NCBI GenBank assembly: GCA_014730275.1
Contig: WJIL01000014.1
Location: 20,783 to 84,782, forward strand
Length of the DNA stretch: 64,000 nucleotides
Source of the DNA: Candidatus Lokiarchaeota archaeon
GTDB lineage: Archaea; Asgardarchaeota; Thorarchaeia; Thorarchaeales; Thorarchaeaceae
Reading direction: 5' to 3'
A model generated the notes under the pieces. That model was given only the letters and a program-made list of their open reading frames with translations. It was not told where the DNA came from and did not search any database. The position numbers and the translations under genes were made by a program. Below, one piece after another: positions 9,245 through 18,318 of the stretch; positions within the stretch are counted from its first letter, which is position 1, and each line of letters starts with the position of its first letter.

Positions 9245-9997
9245 ATGACTAAGGAGAGAGTCAGTTCAGGAGTAGCAGGTTTAGATACCATGCTTGGAGG
9301 AGGATATGTCACCGGGCGGACTATGCTCGTAGCAGGCGGACCTGGAACCGGCAAAACAATTCTAACGTGGCATTTTCTTTTTGAGGGGATTGCTAATGAT
9401 GAGAATGTCGTACTTGTCTCGCTGGATCAGGGTCAAGAAACAATAGTCACTGACATCTCGGAATTTGGATGGCGCCCAGACCGTGCAGTAAAATCAGGCA
9501 ATCTTACCATACTTAGCGGGAAACTCGACATAGTCCCAACAGACGACCATTATGAGTACGTAATCAGCTTCGAGGAACCATTTCTACGAGAACAACCTCT
9601 GACCGTACCTAGATTGGCAGAGCTAATCAACAAGAAGGCGAAAGAAACCGACGCTTCACGTATTGCCATAGATGGCCTTGGCCCGCTTGTTGAGCTCGCA
9701 GGAGACGAGTTCCGCGTTAGACAACTGGTCTATGGATTCATTCAGGATTTGAATTCTAGAAACAACACGATACTGCTGACTCATGAACTCCGGAAATCCA
9801 ATCAGGCAAACAATGATCTGCCCTACTTCCTCAGCGATGGTGTGATAGAATTGGACATGTTATACAGTTCTGGCGACTATGTCAGAACGATGCGAATTGT
9901 CAAGGTTCGAGGAATCAAACACGTCATGAAACCGGTCATGTTCAAAATCTCTGATGATGGCATTGTTGCATTTCCAGAAGCTCGCCTTCCGGAGTAG
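9245..9997 (+). CDS. Single-domain KaiC-like ATPase
   Basis: 250 residues of the archaeal KaiC-like family. It opens with the family signature GVAGLDTMLGGGYVTGRTML (about 9-28), followed by an intact Walker A GGPGTGKT (31-38), a QGQE motif after strand 3, and a Walker B strand (SRIAIDGLGPLV). The last part (ILLTHEL, then RTMRIVKVRG) is typical of single-domain archaeal KaiC proteins. A GGGTG lies just before the ATG. It stands alone on the plus strand between the TPR gene and two response regulators on the minus strand. The target is unknown. Confidence 0.85.
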   Translation: MTKERVSSGVAGLDTMLGGGYVTGRTMLVAGGPGTGKTILTWHFLFEGIANDENVVLVSLDQGQETIVTDISEFGWRPDRAVKSGNLTILSGKLDIVPTDDHYEYVISFEEPFLREQPLTVPRLAELINKKAKETDASRIAIDGLGPLVELAGDEFRVRQLVYGFIQDLNSRNNTILLTHELRKSNQANNDLPYFLSDGVIELDMLYSSGDYVRTMRIVKVRGIKHVMKPVMFKISDDGIVAFPEARLPE

Positions 9998-10005
9998 GTG
10001 TATCC

Positions 10006-10377
10006 CTAGTAGCGAAGAACTGGAGTTACCTTCTTGACGGTATCAATCAAATCGTAGGTGCTGAATGGTTTCTGCAAGAATGCTCGGGCTCCAGCAGCGA
10101 GAACCTTCTCCGAGTAGCCGCCTATTGCGTCCGAAATCGTCACAATAGACATGAGGGGATCTATATCTAGAAGGTCCTGAATAAGTCTCAGACTCTCAAT
10201 TTCGGGTATCTGAAAGTCAACAATCACGATATCAGGTTCTTTTCTAATACACTGATCGAGAAGGTCTGCTTTGTTTGATACTTCTGCAAGGACTTCCATC
10301 CCAGCGTTCTCAATTTCCATCTTCAGAAGTACACAAAGAAAGGATATATCCCCGGCAACGATGACCTTTGTATCCAT
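10006..10377 (-). CDS. Receiver-only response regulator, slightly atypical
   Basis: A CheY-like receiver with phosphoacceptor D54 (VIVDFQIPEI), switch residue in VTISDA and the Lys of QKPF. The acidic pair is Gly-Asp (G9-D10) instead of two acids, so metal binding may be weaker. It has 123 residues and no output domain. It is 59 bp downstream of the receiver gene at 10437 on the same strand, and a purine-rich AGAGG precedes the ATG. It faces the KaiC-like gene tail to tail with 8 bp between them. Confidence 0.85.
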   Translation of the reverse strand: MDTKVIVAGDISFLCVLLKMEIENAGMEVLAEVSNKADLLDQCIRKEPDIVIVDFQIPEIESLRLIQDLLDIDPLMSIVTISDAIGGYSEKVLAAGARAFLQKPFSTYDLIDTVKKVTPVLRY

Positions 10378-10436
10378 GCATATGCCTCTTTTTCGTATCT
10401 TTCTCCCGATATGTGAACTTGTTTACTTAATGTGTA

Positions 10437-10799
10437 TTAGGATTCGACCGCACTTTCTACCAAGTCTAGCATATGGCGAATCGTAACAGGCTTCAATCCA
10501 AAGCTTGCAGCACCTTGATTCATAGCCTGATTTCGAACGTTAGCATCAGCACTTATGAAAACAATCTTCGTACTGTCGTCGATGCTCCGCATCTCTTTCA
10601 TAGCCTGTAGGCCATCCTTATTGGGCATTCTATGATCTAAGATTACTACTTCTGGCTTTGGATCCATCTCTTTGAACATCTCTACGGCCTCTTCTCCATC
10701 GTATGCATCAGCCACTACCTCATGTCCTTTAATGGCAAAGACATCCTTGTAAAGGCGATGCAGAATTGCTTCGTCATCAACTATGAAGATTTTAGCCAC
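10437..10799 (-). CDS. Receiver-only response regulator (CheY-like)
   Basis: A stand-alone receiver with the acid pair D8-D9, phosphoacceptor D55 (VVILDHRMPNKDG), a switch Ser (VFISAD) and Lys in GLKPV. The start is GTG with GAGGGTG eight bases upstream, and ATATAAA (TTTATAT on the coding strand) lies 62-68 bp upstream. It is the first gene of a two-receiver unit with the gene at 10006. Two receivers in series suggest a phosphorelay or competition for one kinase, which is inference. Confidence 0.9.
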   Translation of the reverse strand: MAKIFIVDDEAILHRLYKDVFAIKGHEVVADAYDGEEAVEMFKEMDPKPEVVILDHRMPNKDGLQAMKEMRSIDDSTKIVFISADANVRNQAMNQGAASFGLKPVTIRHMLDLVESAVES

Positions 10800-10860
10800 A
10801 GAGTAGCACCCTCGCGTTGCTGGATTACATACTTCGCACTAGGTATCATTAGTCCCTGTG

Positions 10861-10867
10861 ATATAAA
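10861..10867 (-). promoter_or_regulatory. TATA box of the two-receiver unit
   Basis: TTTATAT on the minus strand, 62-68 bp upstream of the GTG start at 10799. Confidence 0.45.
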
Positions 10868-10869
10868 TG

Positions 10870-11870
10870 TTCTATGTGCTTGTCCCCTCTTCCCTTCGTC
10901 TCCTCAATTCCAGCTTTTCGATTTTTTTGAATTGCCTTTTCGCTTACATCCTTTCGATTTTTCGAAAAGATTATCCTTCGAATTTTCATTTATGTTAATG
11001 TTTAGTTGTTCTTAGCCGGATTGCCGCTGTCTCTGAATGACCGGCAAAAAACAGAGGCAATTGGAAAACAACCCCGCACAGTACAGTTGTTCTTTCTTAC
11101 ATCTTCACCTATTCTTAATTCCTCTTAATTCACCACACAGTCTTTATCAATTCCACCCCAAGCCAAAAAATCTGTATTCAATTATCAAATACACCTACTC
11201 ATTCCAATCCCCAATACCGCCCTAAGTCATACTCAAAAAGTGTGTACTCCTACTATTTTTTGCAAATACCCACGGGTATTTAGTCCAAGTTTGGGTACAT
11301 CAACACTATAATACACTTTTCGAGTATATGAAAGATCTACAGTCATGAAAATTACAAAGTATCATCCCACAAAAAATCGCAGATATATTAGATAAACAAA
11401 AAGGCAGCGTATATATATAATATATAATAGAATTAACATAATACATATTATAATTCCTTTTTACGGAAGATTTTGTACCAAATTCCGGCATTATATTTAT
11501 TACTAATAATTAGTTAGGTAATAATGTAAATCGGAAGGGAGCGGGATAATATTTCGAAAAATCGACAGCTAGTGAGTGATAGATAGGGTATTTTGGTAGA
11601 GAAAAACAGTGGAAATAATGGCGGAAAAGGCCCATAAGTCTAAACAACTGGACAGAGGATAGAAGAACGAAAAGCAAGTAGAGAAGATTTCCAGATAGAC
11701 AGATTCATGGTTCAGAGCAGTAGTAAATACATTGAGAGCAAAGACATCTGCTTTTTTAGTGCAGAAAGGCCCCTCTACCCTAGCTAGAAGCACGAAAGAC
11801 ACGAAGATCTCACATGAGGTAGGAATGAATGCGTGCAGGAGGGGAATGTGAAAACTGCAAAGAAACCCGC
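10870..11870. other. Non-coding AT-rich region with inverted repeats
   Basis: About 1.1 kb lies between the receiver gene and the membrane protein at 11916 without a convincing gene. The short ORFs here lack ribosome sites and start in low-complexity sequence. Visible structure: nested inverted repeats at 11229-11327, a very AT-rich block at about 11390-11530 (runs of TATATA), and a pyrimidine-rich stretch at 10880-11000. It could be a regulatory region, an RNA gene I cannot recognise, or a replication-related site; no Cdc6/Orc gene lies in the window. Confidence 0.5.
11229..11327. repeat. Nested inverted repeats
   Basis: Outer arms of 15 bp, ATACTCAAAAAGTGT (11229-11243) and ACACTTTTCGAGTAT (11313-11327), are reverse complements with one mismatch. 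Between them is a perfect 8-bp palindrome, AAATACCC-AC-GGGTATTT (11264-11281). The arrangement is too regular to be casual, but its role is unknown. Confidence 0.65.
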
Positions 11871-11876
11871 AAAGAG

Positions 11877-11884
11877 TTATATTT
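11877..11884 (+). promoter_or_regulatory. TATA box for the 11916 gene
   Basis: TTATATTT lies 32-39 bp before the ATG, with AGGGAG (11904-11909) as ribosome site. Confidence 0.55.
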
Positions 11885-11915
11885 GTAATTCCAAGCTAGT
11901 TATAGGGAGCTAGCA

Positions 11916-12425
11916 ATGGAGAATATTCAGAAGCAGGGTATTCTATCAAACAGCATACTGATTCTCTCGTTCCTCGTTCCGTTTATGATAGTAGTATCAA
12001 TGAGCGAGCGTTTTCCGTATTGGTTGGTATATGCTCCTGTGTGGATACTGGGGGTACAAGAAGGCGTTTGGTATGGAGGACCAACCCCCATGCCAATGTT
12101 ACTGTTTTTCTTCTGGCTTCCATACGTATACGTGGGTTGGGAATTCAAGAGGCTTGCAGAAGGGCGTTTGGAAAGCTGGTTTGATTTTTCCTTGCGAACG
12201 CTCATTGCTTCTGTTCTTGCAGTAGTTTTTGTCATACCAAATTCCTTTGTTCAGAGTGGATCTGGCCCCGAAGGGCCTGTATACTCACAGTACATTCCAC
12301 TTCCAATCTTGCCTGTTCTCGCATTGATAATAGGCTGGAAATTCAAACCGGAGACAGGAGAAGAGCCATGGGAGGAAGAAGAATCTGAAAGTGAAGCCGA
12401 TGAAACAGATTCGCCCTTGGCTTGA
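11916..12425 (+). CDS. Small multi-pass membrane protein
   Basis: 169 residues with about four hydrophobic segments (12-30, 36-52, 58-76 and 93-112, with a further one near 130-145) and an acidic cytoplasmic tail (EEPWEEEESESEADE). I do not recognise the family. It has a good AGGGAG ribosome site and a TATA-like box. The region just downstream is a decayed tandem copy of the same gene, so the family has been duplicated here. Conserved blocks between the two copies are LSFL.P.M, W.LG.Q.G, PYVYVG.EF.RLA and Y.PLPI, which mark the functionally important parts. Confidence 0.75.
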   Translation: MENIQKQGILSNSILILSFLVPFMIVVSMSERFPYWLVYAPVWILGVQEGVWYGGPTPMPMLLFFFWLPYVYVGWEFKRLAEGRLESWFDFSLRTLIASVLAVVFVIPNSFVQSGSGPEGPVYSQYIPLPILPVLALIIGWKFKPETGEEPWEEEESESEADETDSPLA

Positions 12426-12498
12426 ACCATGCAATCGGAAATGGAATCAGGCAAGAAAGCTTATCTCTATTGTATGAGAAGTATAGTATGGTGGTCTC

Positions 12499-12950
12499 AT
12501 GGAAGGGGATATTCAAACGGTTCTCAAGAACAACAGCCTGCTTGTGCTTTCCTTTTTGTGTCCGTATATGTTTGGGATATCATTTAGCGAAACTCACCCC
12601 GGCGGAGGATTGATGGCTCCGATATGGTTTCTGGGAATCCAAGATGGAATTCTCAGCCCGGCCCAATCCTGTATGTACTAATAGTGGGGTTCACTTACTG
12701 GATTCCCTATGTATACGTAGGGTACGAATTCAGAAGGCTAGCATATGATGAAGAAGATAGCTGATCGAGATTTAGGTTCAGAGTACTGGTATCTACATTC
12801 ATTGTCATTCTTCAGGTTGTATGGATATCATACATTAACATGACTCATGGATCCGCACAAAGACTATACATTCCCTTACCAATAGTCTCAGTTGCTGCAA
12901 TCATTCTAGGTAGAAGATTCGTTCCGGGAGGATCTGAAGAACCATGGTGA
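12499..12950 (+). pseudogene. Decayed tandem copy of the 11916 membrane protein
   Basis: The frame starting at ATG 12499 matches the upstream gene for about 48 residues (LVLSFLCPYMF, IWFLGIQDG), then stops. The match continues in another frame from about 12645 (FTYWIPYVYVGYEFRRLA) up to TGA at 12762-12764, which stands exactly where the intact copy has a Trp, and then goes on to the aligned end (YIPLPIVSVAAIILGRRF, EEPW) at 12950. So there is one frameshift near 12645 and one Trp-to-stop change. A sequencing error could explain one lesion but hardly both. Confidence 0.8.
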
Positions 12951-13030
12951 ATGCTGAAGTGCACGACTACTAAGCATCTGGTGATATGTTTAAGAGTAAT
13001 ATTCTTTCTATGAAACAGGAGGCTCGATAA

Positions 13031-15403
13031 GTGGAGTTCAGTAGATGGCAGGCAATAGTGGTAGTTACCTTTCTGATTCTTCCTTTATTTCAATCAGTCA
13101 CACCAATGCCGCTTTCGCAAGAATCCAGCATAACGCAAACAAACATTCGAGAAGATCATTCTGAAGCGTACACGCAACACGCACCAATCATCATTGACTC
13201 AAAATCGGATTGGAAAGACCAAGGTTGGCCGGGAGAAGGAACTGAGATGAATCCATATCGGATCGAGAATCTCAACATAACGGATACTGGAAACTGCATC
13301 AATATCAGCAACACAAATGTCCACTTCCTAGTCAATTCCTGTTACTTGAGTGGAACTCCAGAAAAAGCGAAACATGCCATACATTTGCAGAATGTATCAT
13401 ATGCCACAATCAAAGGTTGTACGGGAAGCCTCAAGAATAGAGGAATTGTTCTTCAGAGCTGTCATAAGTGTAGCATTGAGAAAAACGATCTCCGATTAAC
13501 CAATCAATCCGGCATACTCATTAACAACTCCACGCATTGCTACCTTCTTGAGAATACTGTTTTGAGCGCCAACGCATATGGAATGCATTTTGAAAATTCA
13601 ACTCAATGCACGATTGCCAATAACCTCGTGTCAAGAAACCTATACGACGGCATATCAATTGCCAGAGGGGATCGATTCACCCTCGCGAACAATTCAGCGT
13701 ATCGAAATGTGAGGACGGGATATACACTTCAAGACGTCTCAAACTCCGTACTCATTAACGAGACGATTTCGAGTAACAGTGATGAAGGGGTTATGCTTTC
13801 GGAGTGCGATAACGTAACTATCACGAATTGTACAGCCACGTTCAACAATTATGCGGGGATATCCATATCGAGTTCTTCCAATATTGAAGTGTCAGAAAAC
13901 ACGCAAATTGACAATCGTGGCAATGGCATATCTATGTATGATTCTAGCAGCATTTGGATCAACGATACCGATGTTTTGGAAAACGAAGGGGACGGTATGA
14001 TGATCGAATACTGCGAAGCAATCACAGTAGCAGGAAGTTCCTTGAAGAACAATGAGTATACAGGAATGCATCTTTACGAATCAACAAATTGTACAATCCA
14101 GAATATCTACGTGAGAACCAATGTCTGGGATGGCGTCTATGTAGAAAGGTCACCCTACTGTACCATAACTGGCAGCAAGTTTATCATCAATGGAATCGGC
14201 TTGTACAGATCCGAGCAAGCCGAAATCTATGACAATACCATCCTTGGGTCAGGTCTACGAATATCAGCCAACCAAATATCACATAGTTTGCATGACGTTC
14301 ATAACAACACTGTAAATAGCAAGAGTCTCGGATACATAGCAAATACCGAGGATACAACTATCTATGCAGAATCATATGGTCAGCTGATTCTGGCAAACTG
14401 TACTGGGGTTACAATTAGCGGTGGTGAGTTTATCAATACATCACAGGGTTGCACTGTTGCCTTCTCTTCGCTGTGTGACATTATGCACACAGAAGCCCGC
14501 AATAACACACATCATGGGTTTTTCCTTCATGATTCTACCAATTGCTCATTTCAAGATGTTAACTCCGTTTTCAATTCGTATGAAGGATTCTACCTCCGTG
14601 ATAATATCGGAACCCAATTTCAAAATTGTGAAGCGGACGATAATGGCTGGTCAGGCTTCTATATTCGAAATGGTGATGGAGCGAGATTTTCAGGTTGTCA
14701 AGCGACGAGGAATTCAGATGCCGGCTTTGATGTATACGCATCTACGAACTGTGTCCTTGAGCGCAATAGAGCATGGGGAAACGGAGATAATGGAATTGAA
14801 TTCGCAACGTCCACGTCTTGCGAAGTGACAGATAATCATGTGTATCAGAATTCCGGCCATGGATTCGGCCTCTCATCAACGATGTGGACCCTATTCCGAA
14901 ACAATACTTCAGCCAATAACAATCTCAACGGTTTCAATCTGTATGATTGTACTCAATGTATCTTGCAAGATAATACGATAATGAACAACGATAGAATGGG
15001 GGTACAGATTTGGATGGGATCAGACAACAATGTTATCTTTGCTAATGACATTCATGGCAATTCTCAAAATGCTGAAGACAACGGCACAGATAACAGCTGG
15101 TATGAATCAGGTGTTGGCAATAAATGGGGAGATTATGATGGCGAGGGATACTACTACATTCCAGGTTCTGCTGGGTCCATCGACGTATATCCGGAAGGTT
15201 TCTCATCAGGCCCGGATACATTTCCGTTCGAAGTAGCTTCAGTACTCAGGGTTGTTGCTCTTGTAGCCACAGCTGGCATCGTTGCAGCTATTGTGGGAAA
15301 AGAGGTCTACGAGTATCGTTCAGCATCAGAATCCAAAAAGGAAGAACACCTCCTACATCAATACAACCGAACCGAAATCGGCTGGAGGCCTTGTCATATA
15401 TGA
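13031..15403 (+). CDS. Secreted NosD-like parallel beta-helix protein
   Basis: 790 residues. An N-terminal signal peptide (about 6-27) is followed by a short lead domain (APIIIDSKSDWKDQGWPGEG) and then about 25 imperfect 22-24-residue turns rich in Asn, Cys and Thr (pattern N.G......NCT...N), the PbH1/NosD right-handed beta helix. A membrane segment lies near 735-757, with a short cytoplasmic tail. The GTG start has a perfect AGGAGG eight bases upstream, which decides it. Right-handed beta helices of this kind bind or process carbohydrates or act as surface adhesins; which applies cannot be told. The lead domain (SDWKDQGWPGEGTEMNPY) is shared with the protein at 18319. Confidence 0.85.
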   Translation: MEFSRWQAIVVVTFLILPLFQSVTPMPLSQESSITQTNIREDHSEAYTQHAPIIIDSKSDWKDQGWPGEGTEMNPYRIENLNITDTGNCINISNTNVHFLVNSCYLSGTPEKAKHAIHLQNVSYATIKGCTGSLKNRGIVLQSCHKCSIEKNDLRLTNQSGILINNSTHCYLLENTVLSANAYGMHFENSTQCTIANNLVSRNLYDGISIARGDRFTLANNSAYRNVRTGYTLQDVSNSVLINETISSNSDEGVMLSECDNVTITNCTATFNNYAGISISSSSNIEVSENTQIDNRGNGISMYDSSSIWINDTDVLENEGDGMMIEYCEAITVAGSSLKNNEYTGMHLYESTNCTIQNIYVRTNVWDGVYVERSPYCTITGSKFIINGIGLYRSEQAEIYDNTILGSGLRISANQISHSLHDVHNNTVNSKSLGYIANTEDTTIYAESYGQLILANCTGVTISGGEFINTSQGCTVAFSSLCDIMHTEARNNTHHGFFLHDSTNCSFQDVNSVFNSYEGFYLRDNIGTQFQNCEADDNGWSGFYIRNGDGARFSGCQATRNSDAGFDVYASTNCVLERNRAWGNGDNGIEFATSTSCEVTDNHVYQNSGHGFGLSSTMWTLFRNNTSANNNLNGFNLYDCTQCILQDNTIMNNDRMGVQIWMGSDNNVIFANDIHGNSQNAEDNGTDNSWYESGVGNKWGDYDGEGYYYIPGSAGSIDVYPEGFSSGPDTFPFEVASVLRVVALVATAGIVAAIVGKEVYEYRSASESKKEEHLLHQYNRTEIGWRPCHI

Positions 15404-15473
15404 ACAGACTTAGCCAACATGTAGAACCCAGATTTAATAAGCCTCCACGATAGTATTAACTATAGAAAAGAAA

Positions 15474-15908
15474 ATGAGTGTCGGTGTTAGTTCTCTTGAT
15501 AGATCTATCCAGCTCAGCATGAAATGGTTAAACGAAGTGGGCGAAGAGCTTGGCTGGCCTGATGAGGAGCGAGTGTATGATGCTACAAAAGCTGTACTTA
15601 ACGCTCTTAGAGATCGGTTGCCAGTAGGCGAAGCTGTAGAATTTGCAGCACAGTTACCAATGCTTCTCAAAGGTATCTATTATGATTCCTATGATCTTGG
15701 CGGCAAGCCACTAAAAATTCGCGACCGAGAGGAGTTCTTCGACTTAATCAGAGACAACTTCGGTAGGGAAGCTCTGAATCCCAGAGAACCGATGATTGCA
15801 TTTCTCAAGGTATACCTAAGAAAAACCGGAACCGGGGAATTCGAGGATATCAAGAGAGTGATGCCGGAAGAGCTTCGAGGTCTCTTCGAAGCTGCTGAGA
15901 AAGCCTAG
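15474..15908 (+). CDS. DUF2267 family protein
   Basis: 144 residues matching the DUF2267 family: an N-terminal helical repeat (WLNEVGEELGWPDEERVYDATKAVLNALRDRLP in parts, about 18-50) containing the family hallmark ALRDRLPVGEAVEFAAQLP, and a second half-repeat with DFIREALNP-like sequence (NFGREALNPREPMIAFLKVY). The family is soluble, all-helical and of unknown function, often in stress or envelope contexts in bacteria. It is a single gene ending 24 bp before a bidirectional terminator. The ATG is preceded by an A-rich leader without a clear ribosome site. Confidence 0.85.
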   Translation: MSVGVSSLDRSIQLSMKWLNEVGEELGWPDEERVYDATKAVLNALRDRLPVGEAVEFAAQLPMLLKGIYYDSYDLGGKPLKIRDREEFFDLIRDNFGREALNPREPMIAFLKVYLRKTGTGEFEDIKRVMPEELRGLFEAAEKA

Positions 15909-15931
15909 TCAATATAGAATAGAAAACAAGA

Positions 15932-15958
15932 GGGAGCTGGCCTTTTTCAGCAGCTCCC
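15932..15958. terminator. Bidirectional terminator between convergent genes
   Basis: Perfect 8-bp stem GGGAGCTG (15932-15939) and CAGCTCCC (15951-15958), with T-rich flanks on both strands. It sits between the DUF2267 gene and the convergent aldehyde oxidoreductase. Confidence 0.7.
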
Positions 15959-15973
15959 GTATTCTAGTTTCTT

Positions 15974-18154
15974 CTATTTCCAAGCCTTATCGCTGCTGGG
16001 AAGAGTATCTTCTGGTGGCTCACTATCTTGGTATTCCTTTGCTAGCTCCAGAATAGACGGATAATTAACACCCAACTTCTTCAGCTTCTCGATTGTTGGA
16101 ACACCATTTCTAGTCCAACCCCGTCTCTTGTATGCTGCATCTGTCAGTAGCTTGTACTCTTCTTCCCGATGTTCGCGCAGCTTCTTCTTTTTCTCTGCCG
16201 TAGTCATCTCGGAGATATCGAATCCAAGTTCCTCGAGCTGTTCGTCGTATCGTTCCTGGCGGCTCTCATATTCCCAGTCAGTGACGGGGCCCATAGATCG
16301 GTAAGGGATGAAAGAGTCGTGGATTCGCAAACCCTTACCCTGTCGGATGTTGAACAGCCTCTGGAAATTGTACACCCGTTCAGATTGCTCAATCAAACCA
16401 TCAGGAGTAATCTCCTTGCCGGTAACTGAATGGAAGAATGTAGCATACATCTCCAAGTGTTCGGGTACTTTCGCTGGTTCGTCGGTTTCATCGTTGTCAG
16501 GTGGCACAACATCGTTCCACGGCAGTTTACAAAGGCCATTGAGGCTGAACCAAGTCCGCCACATTGGGAACCAGTGCAATGCTTCTGCCTTGTCCTCAAA
16601 GGTTGGCATGTAGTTGTGCACCATGTCAAGGAAGATAAGCCAAGCCTCGTCATGCTGAGGGCCTTTCAGGGTAAGTCCGTAACCGCCCTGCTGAGCTAGG
16701 CTTTCTTTTGTCACATATTCACTGAATTCCAAGCCCTTGTGTTCCATACCGACATCTTGCATGAATTCCTCGTCAACATCGAATTCCTCTGCGAAGTATT
16801 CCTTGAGATATGCTATACCTTTGCCGAAATGCTTGCCTCCGAATCCTTTGCCCTTTGCCATCTCGTGCAATACTTCAAGAGCTTCCTCCGCTGCGCCCCA
16901 GTTCAGCTTGTGGCCACCGGTTGCTTCCTCATCAATATGACCTTCCTCGTATAGCTCCATCACGAAGGCCATGGTAGTACCGAAACTGATTGTATCGATG
17001 CCATATGTGTCACAATAGAAGTTGAACTCTGCTACCCAGTCTGTGTCGAAGACACCGATATTCGAACCGCAGCCAGCTATGGTCTCGTATTCAGGACCGT
17101 CCACGAGGGCTTTCTGACCTGCATATGGACCGGTTTTGAGCTCAAATCCTTCAATGCAGTGAGAGCAATTGATGGCACAGGCTGTCCAGCAACCATCCCA
17201 GCCCTTGCCGGTGTTGGTAAACTTCTCTTCCCATTTTTCATCATCATAGACATTTGCTTCAGGATCACTCCCGGCTCTGAAGTTGCGAGTCGGCAAAAGG
17301 TCGAATTCATTCATGATTTCAGGAAGATGGCCAGTACCAACTGTACGCATTCTATTCTGTTTGGGATCTTGTTCAATGATTTCACGGGTATGCTTCCGGC
17401 CAACCTCTCTCAGCTCGTCCAAATCGTGAGGGTTATTGGATCTCAGCGAAATCCGTTCTTTCTTTGCAGCAATTGCCCTGATTCTCTTGTCTCTGAATAC
17501 AGTGCCGGTCCCGCCTCGACCAGCTTGCTTGTATCTGGTTGTGTTTCTTCGGCGGTCATACCAAGAGAAGTTCAAACAGCCCATATAGGCATGTTCTGCA
17601 GCTGGCCCAGTAGCGACAACAGAGATATCTCTGCCTTCCTTGTCACTATGTCTTTCAGTCAATTCAGCAGTGATTTCGTGCGCCAAATCAGGCAATTCTT
17701 CTGCGTCATGGATTTCAATGACCCCTTCATCGCCATCAATGAAGATGTAAATGTCTTTCTCAGCCTTGCCTTGGACTGCCATTGCATCCCAGCCTGCAAA
17801 CTTGAGATACGGACCAAAATATCCGCCTACATTGCTATCGATGGGTATGCCAGTCTCCGGGCTGATTGCGGTCACAATTGATTTGCCGGCCCCTGGATAG
17901 ATAGGTACACCGCCAAGAGGACCGCATGCGATACAAAGAGTGTTCTCAGGGTCATCCCATTCGACAATTCGATCAGGTAGATTGTTCCACATTAGCCACA
18001 GATCGAAGCCTTTCCCACCTGTAAATGTGTCTTTCATTTTCTCATCTACAGGTTTACTTTCGATTGTGTTGTCGTCTAGGTTGATATAGAGGGTCTGGTT
18101 AGAATACCCTTTCTCGATTTCGGGAACATCGTACTCAAAACGTTTTATCGCCAA
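15974..18154 (-). CDS. Tungsten aldehyde:ferredoxin oxidoreductase family enzyme
   Basis: A cytoplasmic enzyme that would oxidise an aldehyde to the acid with ferredoxin as acceptor, using a tungsten bis-pterin and one [4Fe-4S] cluster. Family marks: GGKGFDLWLMW near 46, AGRGGTG (211-217), LPTRNF (287-292), a cysteine block C322-x3-C326-x3-C330-x2-C333, and a distal Cys in GLCKLPWND. It is 726 aa, over 100 longer than the classical enzymes, and the cysteine spacing differs from the usual C-x2-C-x3-C. The start is TTG with GGTGG six bases upstream; no in-frame ATG lies before a stop. There is no adjacent ferredoxin or MoaD gene. The substrate is unknown. Confidence 0.9.
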   Translation of the reverse strand: MAIKRFEYDVPEIEKGYSNQTLYINLDDNTIESKPVDEKMKDTFTGGKGFDLWLMWNNLPDRIVEWDDPENTLCIACGPLGGVPIYPGAGKSIVTAISPETGIPIDSNVGGYFGPYLKFAGWDAMAVQGKAEKDIYIFIDGDEGVIEIHDAEELPDLAHEITAELTERHSDKEGRDISVVATGPAAEHAYMGCLNFSWYDRRRNTTRYKQAGRGGTGTVFRDKRIRAIAAKKERISLRSNNPHDLDELREVGRKHTREIIEQDPKQNRMRTVGTGHLPEIMNEFDLLPTRNFRAGSDPEANVYDDEKWEEKFTNTGKGWDGCWTACAINCSHCIEGFELKTGPYAGQKALVDGPEYETIAGCGSNIGVFDTDWVAEFNFYCDTYGIDTISFGTTMAFVMELYEEGHIDEEATGGHKLNWGAAEEALEVLHEMAKGKGFGGKHFGKGIAYLKEYFAEEFDVDEEFMQDVGMEHKGLEFSEYVTKESLAQQGGYGLTLKGPQHDEAWLIFLDMVHNYMPTFEDKAEALHWFPMWRTWFSLNGLCKLPWNDVVPPDNDETDEPAKVPEHLEMYATFFHSVTGKEITPDGLIEQSERVYNFQRLFNIRQGKGLRIHDSFIPYRSMGPVTDWEYESRQERYDEQLEELGFDISEMTTAEKKKKLREHREEEYKLLTDAAYKRRGWTRNGVPTIEKLKKLGVNYPSILELAKEYQDSEPPEDTLPSSDKAWK

Positions 18155-18318
18155 TGAAAACCACCATCATGCTGCTGCAAGCACGTATCAAGAGGACATC
18201 CACAGTCATTTTAGTCTTATCTTCTGTCAATAGATGTAACTCTGTATCAAGGCTACAGATGTGACTCTCCACCCTCGGCCTCTTTACGTGGAAGGATTGT
18301 ATCTTGTACTTTGAAAAG

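Noticed and set aside
11569..11802. 77-codon minus-strand frame in the gene-free region
   Set aside because: GTG start without ribosome site and no recognisable features.
12762..12764. TGA read as tryptophan or selenocysteine
   Set aside because: The same gene also has a frameshift and no other TGA recoding is seen in the window, so decay is simpler.
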